A stretch of 64,000 nucleotides of DNA from Bdellovibrio sp. UBA4095 (GTDB lineage Bacteria > Bdellovibrionota > Bdellovibrionia > Bdellovibrionales > Bdellovibrionaceae), in contig DFXZ01000008.1 of NCBI GenBank assembly GCA_002381805.1, positions 62,001-126,000 on the forward strand. The letters run 5' to 3'. Below are positions 58,525 through 64,000 of this stretch, one piece after another. Position 1 is the stretch's first letter. Each line of letters opens with the position of its first letter. The position numbers and the translations under genes are program-made. A model generated the notes under the pieces. That model was not told where the DNA came from. It saw only the letters and a list, made by a program, of their open reading frames with translations, and ran no database searches.

Positions 58525-58967
58525 TATGAAACCTCGGATGAAATTGAATCTCTGAGCTGCTGAGAATCCACCAAGACCATACCAGTGTTATTTTTATAGC
58601 CTGGAGCGTGAGCTGGCCACTTGCCATCTCCGCCAGTTCTAAAGCTATCAGCGACAACAGTCTCGCCAACTAAACCAATGCCCTTAATAAGATCGGTAAG
58701 GTCGCCTGTTTGAGAAGCTGTTTCAAAAACAGTCGAGCCATCAAGGCCAGCCTCATCAAGTTTGTCTTGGAACTTTTCCAAAATCGGCTGACGCAAGAAT
58801 GATCTCTTCGGCACGCCATAACCGAACTCATGATAAAGCCCGATTTGTGCGTTGTTCATTCCATCTCTTGAAGCCTTGCTCCCAAGAACGCCAACCTTCG
58901 CTTTTGGCGCATTGCCAAGAGCTTCAGCGATGTTTTTAAGCTTCGACATATCAAGCTTAACCTTCAT
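58524..58967 (-). CDS. Tail-completion / virion morphogenesis protein (HK97 gp10/Mu gpG-like)
   Basis: A 147-residue protein from ATG 58967 (MKVKLDMSKLKNIAEALGN), with AKVGVLGSKASRDGMNNAQI and YHEFGYGVPKRSFLRQPIL, the signature of the gp10/gpG-like morphogenesis family. A longer start at 58985 lies inside the upstream gene. Confidence 0.8.
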   Translation of the reverse strand: MKVKLDMSKLKNIAEALGNAPKAKVGVLGSKASRDGMNNAQIGLYHEFGYGVPKRSFLRQPILEKFQDKLDEAGLDGSTVFETASQTGDLTDLIKGIGLVGETVVADSFRTGGDGKWPAHAPGYKNNTGMVLVDSQQLRDSISSEVS

Positions 58968-59398
58968 GGGTGAGTCCTTCCACAAACTGAAAAGATCCTG
59001 CCGGTGAGGTAAGGCAAAAGCATGTGAAGGTATTTTGCGCCGTAGTTGGTTTTTGAAAACATCGACAGAATTGGATTGTCGAGAATTCTTTGTGGTACCG
59101 AGTAAGATTCAGACACGCTTCCCACTGATTTACTTGCAGTTATCCAAGAGTATGATCCCTCAACCCCTTGAGATGCTGCCCGCAAGTCAATCACTAGGAA
59201 ATGTGCCGTTAAATAAAGATAAGCAAGAGTAAAAACGGCTTGAGTTGGCAATATCCCAGCGTTCATAGACGCTTCAGCTTCGAGCATTGCCTTTGATATA
59301 TCGCCATCAGTGACGCCCAAAGCAGGATCAGCATTGTAAGGAAAATCCCTTACAAAGTGCGCTTTAAACTCTTCGACTGTTGGTTTTGTGTAAGCCAT
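58964..59398 (-). CDS. Head-tail adaptor (DUF4054-like)
   Basis: A 144-residue protein (EEFKAHFVRDFPYNADPALG; TQAVFTLAYLYLTAHFLVID). The DUF4054 fold acts in head completion next to the capsid gene. Its stop overlaps the next ATG (ATGA). Confidence 0.8.
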   Translation of the reverse strand: MAYTKPTVEEFKAHFVRDFPYNADPALGVTDGDISKAMLEAEASMNAGILPTQAVFTLAYLYLTAHFLVIDLRAASQGVEGSYSWITASKSVGSVSESYSVPQRILDNPILSMFSKTNYGAKYLHMLLPYLTGRIFSVCGRTHP

Positions 59399-59457
59399 TT
59401 TTCATCCTATTGAAAGGGGCCCCGCCGAAGGATGCGCACGACGAGACCCCTAAAAAA

Positions 59458-60471
59458 CTACTTATTGAAACGGAAGTACAAGAACTCTTTAGGACGATAA
59501 GCCATCGCACCAGTGAACTGACCATAAGCCACGTTCTGGAACTGGAATCCGTTGAATGTAGACGCCTGAGTTGATGTGTAATCAACAGGGATATCCATTC
59601 TTAGTGATTCTGGGTCATAGTTATAAAGAGCGTAAGTGTACGCAGTTTGAGAAGCCATATCTCCGCCGTATGGAAGACCATAGATTTGGAAATTTGAGTT
59701 CTTAGTCGCCGTTTGGAACGCTTCCTGAAGGTAAGCAAGCTTAGTCTTCACCGGGAAGTTAGGATCCGTGAATGTCATAAGTCCGTTGTAATCAGACTCT
59801 GGCAACACGAAATGAGTTGGCCATGCTGTGTACTCAGCGTTTGCACGGTAAACTCCCATTACTGCAGCTACAAATGTGTTCATTTCAGAAGGAGTCATTG
59901 TTGAAATCTTCTTAGTGATCAAAGTAGTGTTGACAGCAGCACCAGTCTGATTGAATAGACCTGCCAAGGAAAGCGCCTCACTTCCAAGGAAAGCAATCTT
60001 CTGAATGCCAAGATCCCAGTTCTTCTTTCTCGCTTTTTCTTTTGAAATAACGATATCCCAGTTTCCTGATTTCATTGCGTAGTTGATGTCCATGATTGAC
60101 CAACCAAGCGTTTTCGCCCAAGGAAGAACTGGAACGGTAACAGGAGTTACGCCGGCATCAACAGAAGCAAGCTTGGAATCATTCGTACCAGTTCTTACGA
60201 TACCAGTTTCGAAATCATCTGCTGACTGCATCACGTTGAAAGATGTCAGGTTCAATGACCATGCACCTTCACCAACCTTGATTGGAATGAATGTAGATGG
60301 CGGAGTTTCGAAGAACTTCTGCTCACGTACATCTTTAAGGACTGTTGTCAGAGTTGTGATGTCGGCTTGATAGCCGGTATCATTCTTGATTCTCTTTTCA
60401 ACGGCCTTTGCGATAAGCGCCTCTTGTGCGCTTAACTTAACTTGTTCGCCTTTTGAATTTAAAATTTTCAT
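59458..60471 (-). CDS. Major capsid protein (DUF2184 family)
   Basis: A 337-residue HK97-fold capsid protein: ETPPSTFIPIKVGEGAWSLN, ADDFETGIVRTGTNDSKLAS, KKNWDLGIQKIAFLGSEALS and LPYGGDMASQTAYTYALYNY. Lies between the cement and adaptor genes with its own strong ribosome site. Confidence 0.9.
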   Translation of the reverse strand: MKILNSKGEQVKLSAQEALIAKAVEKRIKNDTGYQADITTLTTVLKDVREQKFFETPPSTFIPIKVGEGAWSLNLTSFNVMQSADDFETGIVRTGTNDSKLASVDAGVTPVTVPVLPWAKTLGWSIMDINYAMKSGNWDIVISKEKARKKNWDLGIQKIAFLGSEALSLAGLFNQTGAAVNTTLITKKISTMTPSEMNTFVAAVMGVYRANAEYTAWPTHFVLPESDYNGLMTFTDPNFPVKTKLAYLQEAFQTATKNSNFQIYGLPYGGDMASQTAYTYALYNYDPESLRMDIPVDYTSTQASTFNGFQFQNVAYGQFTGAMAYRPKEFLYFRFNK

Positions 60472-60490
60472 ATTCTATTCTCCTAAAAAA

Positions 60491-60952
60491 TTAAGGTGTT
60501 GGTACAACCGGTGCGTGAGGGCCAGCTACAACCATGCGAACCAAAGATCCGTCTGCAGCAGCGATATCAAGCAAAGTACCGGCAACAACGTCACCAGCTC
60601 CTGCAGCCACAACCTTTTGGTTTGCTGCCCATGCGACTTTCGCTCCGCGCGCTAATGCTGCGCCAGCCTCGACATAAACAACGCTAGAAGTGCTAGCCAC
60701 TTCCATGAATTGACCTGGCTTGATCGCTGACTTCATTGGATTGAAGGTAACAACGCCAAAATGAACATCAGTGTTTGCAGCAGAAGCCACAACAACGATC
60801 GATTCACCAGCAGCAGTGCCAAGCTTTACGAGCTGGCCTGGAACAAGATCGCCAGATGCAGCTTTGTCGTATTGACAAGTGATCACATTCGCAGCAACGC
60901 GCTGATCAACCATCCCTTTGATTACAGATTGTTGAAATTGATTTAATGACAT
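60491..60952 (-). CDS. Head decoration / structural cement protein
   Basis: A 153-residue Ala/Val/Gly-rich beta protein (VTFNPMKSAIKPGQFMEVAS, ALARGAKVAWAANQKVVAAG), of the small decoration group found between protease/scaffold and capsid genes. AAAAAGGAG ribosome site. Confidence 0.75.
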   Translation of the reverse strand: MSLNQFQQSVIKGMVDQRVAANVITCQYDKAASGDLVPGQLVKLGTAAGESIVVVASAANTDVHFGVVTFNPMKSAIKPGQFMEVASTSSVVYVEAGAALARGAKVAWAANQKVVAAGAGDVVAGTLLDIAAADGSLVRMVVAGPHAPVVPTP

Positions 60953-60967
60953 CTTAAAATCTCCTTT

Positions 60968-61972
60968 TTAATAGCGATCTTTACCGCGTTGAATTTGCAC
61001 AGAAGTAGATTCGTAAACCACCTGTTCAGATGATTGATTTGCTACTTTCTTGTGGGCTTTCTTTAGGTCCTCGAAGTCGTCCTTAGAGTTCTTGGCTTTT
61101 TCCACGATCTCTTCCTTGAGATCCTTAGAATCGTCCTGATTTTCGACTTCTTCAGCTCCCTCAACCTCTTCGATAAGCTCAGTTACTTCTTCAGCAATAG
61201 CCGCCGTGAACTTCTCGACAAGCTCCTTAACAGACATTTCGCCTTCGCCGACTTTTACAAGATCAGCTTCATTGGCGTATTTCTTTTCATCTTTTTTTGC
61301 CTCTGCCTCATCAGACTCATTAATGATCTGCTGAATAGTCTTTTCGACTTTCGACTTTGGCAAAACTACCGAACACTCAAGAAGTTCTTTGGAGTTATCC
61401 AACTTCTCGACTTTCTTTTTGAACAACTGCAACATTTCCGCGTCTCCTTTTGAATTTGCGATTTTTAAAAGTTCTTGTTCTTTTTCTTCGTTATATTTTT
61501 TGAATTGCTCTGGAGTCAGAACAACAGACTCGCCGTAGCGAGGATTGGGAATGATTGCCATGTGATCATATTCACCCTGCAGCACTTCTTGATCGTAAGA
61601 AACGTCATGCCACAGACCACCTGGTCCCGATTGCTTGATCAGATATGAGTTAGATAATACCCAGCCGTTTTTGATCTTTTCTTTTGCCTCATCTGAAACA
61701 GCAAGAAACTCACACCAGTGTTTTCCATCAGCTTGGTTATAGAATGATCTAACGACCCATCCATCCGATTCGGTCTCGATATTGTCTAGGGAATATTCAT
61801 CGACATGCTTTACGAAAACAGGCTTGCCAGAAAAGGTGGAATCCATTTCCTTTGCAGTTTTCGGTCCGATATAAATGGTGGATTTATGCTCAGGATAATG
61901 AGCAACGCCCTCAGCAAAGTGAAGGCCGTAGTATCGTTCTGGTAGTGATTTAGCGTTGTTGATTTTCATCAA
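60968..61972 (-). CDS. Prohead protease-scaffold protein (DUF2213-like)
   Basis: A 334-residue protein. N-terminal half is the DUF2213 protease-like domain (TIYIGPKTAKEMDSTFSGKP, VFVKHVDE, KNGWVLSNSYLIKQSGPGGL). The C-terminal half is highly acidic/charged coiled coil (EEVTELIEEVEGAEEVENQD), a typical scaffold. Start ATG 61969 or TTG 61972. Confidence 0.8.
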   Translation of the reverse strand: MMKINNAKSLPERYYGLHFAEGVAHYPEHKSTIYIGPKTAKEMDSTFSGKPVFVKHVDEYSLDNIETESDGWVVRSFYNQADGKHWCEFLAVSDEAKEKIKNGWVLSNSYLIKQSGPGGLWHDVSYDQEVLQGEYDHMAIIPNPRYGESVVLTPEQFKKYNEEKEQELLKIANSKGDAEMLQLFKKKVEKLDNSKELLECSVVLPKSKVEKTIQQIINESDEAEAKKDEKKYANEADLVKVGEGEMSVKELVEKFTAAIAEEVTELIEEVEGAEEVENQDDSKDLKEEIVEKAKNSKDDFEDLKKAHKKVANQSSEQVVYESTSVQIQRGKDRY

Positions 61973-62059
61973 ACCTCAAACTTTTAAACACAGCTTGAGG
62001 CTAAACGTGCAGTATCAATATTCTAAAAAAAATGAGATAAGTCGGGAATATCTCCCGAG

Positions 62060-63031
62060 TTAATTAAACTTAAAGACAATTTCCCGAGTGCATCGGCATC
62101 CGAAATCTTCACCAGCATGGGCTTTCCTTCCCTTCCTTGTATCAACAACGGGAGGTGAACTCCATGTGATAGCTTTTCCATCGAGCTTTTTATGATCAGC
62201 GCGGACAGGATGCTTAGGTGAACCCTTTACGCATCGCCAGATATAACCTTGCGATCCGGCGCTAGTCATTCGCGCCTCTTGGTACTTCATTGAAAGAAGT
62301 TTCGTTTCTTGCCGCGCTAAAAACTTAGCTTTTGAATCTGAAACTGAATATGACCGCTTGATTGTCTCATAGAGGTTTTCATATCGATTGCCTGAATAGA
62401 AATTTCCTTGCACCTTTTTCCGAATCGATAGGACCTGCTCTTTAGAAAACTTCTGAATATATAGATTAAGATTATTTGAATACTCCCTAGATATCTTTTC
62501 CATCTCATCAACGGTCAACTGAGGAGCCACCGTGATTGCCTCAAGCTGCTTATCGAGCTTAAGGTCCATGCTTAAAAGAGCGCCGTCATAAAACCTTGTG
62601 AAATCAACCGACTTTGCCTCAATATCATGCATCACTTGATCTAATGCGGTGAAAACAGATGCTTGCGCAGAAGAGTACAGGTCCTCTGCCAGAGAGATTT
62701 CCTTTTTAAAATCTTGAGGTAACAGCGATTGAGATAACTTCCATGACTGAGTTTTTGCATCCCACTTAGCGCCAGCCCTAGACAATTCTTTAGAAATAGA
62801 CGCGGTGAAGTTACCTTTAAAGCGGCCATGAGAATATATAATCCTTCCCGTTTTGATTGCCTTTAAAACATCAGACTTTGAGTTCTGAATTTTCTTAAGG
62901 TCAACTGACGGAATACTCTTAACCAATGGTTTATAGATCAGATCCGTGAGATATTTCATGATCTCGCGCTCAAGGACTTCAATCTCTTTATTCGTTATCT
63001 GAGCAGGATTCCTAAGAAGCTTTGTCTTCAT
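62060..63031 (-). CDS. Minor head protein (Mu gpF / SPP1 gp7-like)
   Basis: A 323-residue head-morphogenesis protein. Residues about 262-320 form the Mu F domain: YIWRCVKGSPKHPVRADHKK, CRCTREIVFKF. It is the source relative of the membrane-fused copy at 41306. Start ATG 63031 (MKTKLLRNPAQITNK), preceded by GGAAG; an upstream in-frame ATG at 63064 is inside the next gene. Confidence 0.85.
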   Translation of the reverse strand: MKTKLLRNPAQITNKEIEVLEREIMKYLTDLIYKPLVKSIPSVDLKKIQNSKSDVLKAIKTGRIIYSHGRFKGNFTASISKELSRAGAKWDAKTQSWKLSQSLLPQDFKKEISLAEDLYSSAQASVFTALDQVMHDIEAKSVDFTRFYDGALLSMDLKLDKQLEAITVAPQLTVDEMEKISREYSNNLNLYIQKFSKEQVLSIRKKVQGNFYSGNRYENLYETIKRSYSVSDSKAKFLARQETKLLSMKYQEARMTSAGSQGYIWRCVKGSPKHPVRADHKKLDGKAITWSSPPVVDTRKGRKAHAGEDFGCRCTREIVFKFN

Positions 63032-63251
63032 TTTTGCGTTTCTTCCTTGGAATTGGCGCCTCAATACCGTAGTCCTCTGGTTTTTTGCCGTCGATTCGAT
63101 CTAAAATGCTATCGAGCGTCTTTGCATCTATTCTGAGCGCCTGACTTGTTCTAGTCTTATTACCGCCGAAGAACTTAAACGCCTCTCTAACGACAACCTT
63201 CTCCGCATCTTCCAGTGACATATTAGGATGCCATATCAGATTGTGAATCAT
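63012..63251 (-). CDS. Small Fis-like HTH protein within the head gene cluster
   Basis: A 79-residue protein. VREAFKFFGGNKTRTSQALR and IDAKTLDSILDRI form the HTH_8/Fis-type motif found at the C-terminus of NtrC-like activators (AL..F.GNKT.AA..LGI..KTL). The rest is basic. It overlaps the portal gene (29 bases) and the minor head gene (20 bases). A DNA-binding protein inside the structural operon is unusual. Confidence 0.65.
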   Translation of the reverse strand: MIHNLIWHPNMSLEDAEKVVVREAFKFFGGNKTRTSQALRIDAKTLDSILDRIDGKKPEDYGIEAPIPRKKRKNEDKAS

Positions 63252-64000
63252 CCTTCTCCCCCTCTTCTTTAAATTTCAACTGATCAACGTCCACACCTGG
63301 ATCAAGTTTATTAGGGAGCAAGCTGTCTTTGTTGCACGCCTCTCTAAACTCTTCTGATGTCATCTCACCCGCTTGCCGTGTTTGGATTGCGCGGTTAAAT
63401 TTGTGAGTCTTAACCTCTTCCTCTTGAACGCCGCTCAGCACTCGAAGGTTCTTAAATTCGAGTTTTAGATCGCTTGGCGAAATACCATGCTTTTGTCTGA
63501 ATCTTAGTTTTGTCATGAGCAGCAAAGAGCTCTTCATAGAAGGCCTGATGCGAGACTCGATCATTGCGTTGTAGTTTTCAATGTCATCTTCGCCAGAGTT
63601 AAATCCAGTGGCGGACTGTCCGAATAGTTTGGTGAGTGGAAATCTTAAGTCAGATGCAAGCTGAAGCCTGATTCCAGTTTGCACTTCCGCTAGTCCAGAA
63701 AATGACAACTGCTTTTGAACGTAATCATCCTCAGAATCCATCGACAGTGCGTTTTGGTAGTTCTTCTGCATATTCGCCAGCTGTACTCGGCGCTGAATTG
63801 CCTGCTCACCCTCTGGACTCATTAGCGAGTCAATCAGACCTTTGATTTTGAAAATATCTAACTTAAATTCGTCTAGAACCTCAAAAGACAGATCCGTTGA
63901 TTTAAGATACTGATTCATGGCGCGAACCAAGCACTCAAGTTCAGACAGGCCCCACCCTCTCAATCGAGGTCTAATAAATGATGGAGCCTCTTTACCCTTT
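63223..64000 (-). CDS. Phage portal protein (DUF1073-like), 3' part, continues beyond window
   Basis: The open frame runs off the right edge (codons KGKEAPSFIRPRLRGWG at the edge remain open). The visible 258 residues are the C-terminal half of a DUF1073 portal: LMSPEGEQAIQRRVQLANMQ, QLASDLRFPLTKLFGQSATG and YNAMIESRIRPSMKSSLLLM. The portal forms the dodecameric DNA channel of the capsid. The TTG at 63963 is internal, not the start. Confidence 0.85.
   Translation of the reverse strand, partial: KGKEAPSFIRPRLRGWGLSELECLVRAMNQYLKSTDLSFEVLDEFKLDIFKIKGLIDSLMSPEGEQAIQRRVQLANMQKNYQNALSMDSEDDYVQKQLSFSGLAEVQTGIRLQLASDLRFPLTKLFGQSATGFNSGEDDIENYNAMIESRIRPSMKSSLLLMTKLRFRQKHGISPSDLKLEFKNLRVLSGVQEEEVKTHKFNRAIQTRQAGEMTSEEFREACNKDSLLPNKLDPGVDVDQLKFKEEGEKDDSQSDMAS

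Larger units (their letters stand above)
34275..64000 (-). mobile_element. Prophage with contractile tail, integrated in tRNA-Leu (right end beyond window)
   Basis: About 29.7 kb of a temperate myovirus. It contains integrase, excisionase, recombination genes, divergent repressor/Cro, a lysogeny-expressed plus-strand block, fibres, lysis genes, baseplate, tape measure, tube, sheath, neck, capsid, protease, MuF protein and portal. Terminase and the rest of the packaging genes are missing and should follow to the right. Structural genes are all intact open frames with tight overlaps, so the phage may be inducible. The set (DUF1073 portal, DUF2213, DUF2184 capsid, DUF3383 sheath, Gp138 spike, Pam3-like plug) is typical of simple contractile phages. 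Confidence 0.95.

Noticed and set aside
1..64000. CRISPR array or cas genes, insertion sequence, rRNA genes
   Set aside because: No regularly spaced repeat, transposase or rRNA sequence seen on reading; the prophage is the only mobile element found.

Overview
The window joins two different kinds of DNA. Positions 1 to about 34,270 look like the chromosome of a Bdellovibrio-type predatory bacterium. The clues are a CheY/CheX/HD-GYP signalling cluster, an HD-GYP protein that lacks the family tyrosine (as in the Bdellovibrio protein Bd1817, recalled from memory), many secreted proteins and lipoproteins, a secreted nuclease, and frequent TTG and GTG starts. The genus is an inference from protein families; no 16S gene is present. 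Positions 34,275 to the right edge are most of a temperate phage with a contractile tail, integrated in a tRNA-Leu(UAA) gene. The far end of the prophage, and the rebuilt tRNA, lie beyond 64,000.

Chromosome, left to right: malic enzyme maeB and GTPase hflX; two secreted proteins; an acyl-CoA thioesterase; a stand-alone LuxR-type HTH protein. Next is a signalling block of CheY, the CheY-phosphatase CheX and a degenerate HD-GYP protein, then an RDD membrane protein, a CCA/poly(A) nucleotidyltransferase and queG. A helical protein with a CheZ-like CheY-binding tail lies back to back with the tyrosine-less HD-GYP protein. An overlapping four-gene operon follows (secreted protein, arginase-family hydrolase, threonine aldolase, tryptophan 2,3-dioxygenase), probably for amino-acid breakdown. 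Then come htpG behind a heat-shock-like promoter, a peroxiredoxin with a lipoprotein, fadD, a Tat-exported HiPIP, a MerC-like protein, selO, a TolC/RND efflux pair without an adaptor gene, a secreted HNH nuclease, a D-Ala-D-Ala dipeptidase, a lipoprotein, and a TetR/DoxX operon with a clear TetR operator.

Prophage: nearly all genes are on the minus strand and overlap by a few bases. From the left end: the tRNA 3' fragment (att), tyrosine integrase, excisionase-like HTH protein, a run of very small genes including two zinc-ribbon proteins, an SSB-like protein, an HNH-AP2 endonuclease, a YqaJ exonuclease and RecT. A Cro-like gene and a divergent repressor flank two matching operators. A plus-strand block beside the repressor holds three probable lysogen-expressed genes: an HTH protein, a membrane protein fused to a copy of the phage minor-head (MuF) C-terminal domain, and an unknown membrane/coiled-coil protein. 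Reading the late operon backwards come fibre and lysis genes, baseplate (DUF2612, J, gp46, Gp138 spike, hub, plug), a short tape measure, tape-measure chaperones with a canonical -1 slippery site, tube, sheath, head completion, major capsid, cement, protease/scaffold, MuF protein, a small Fis-like HTH protein, and the 3' part of the portal gene.

The points most worth following up are the membrane-anchored MuF-domain protein and its unknown neighbour as a possible superinfection-exclusion pair, the signal-peptide-bearing fibre protein, the CCCTTTT frameshift, the Ig-like domain shared by two virion proteins, and the Hpt-like/CheZ-tailed chemotaxis protein.
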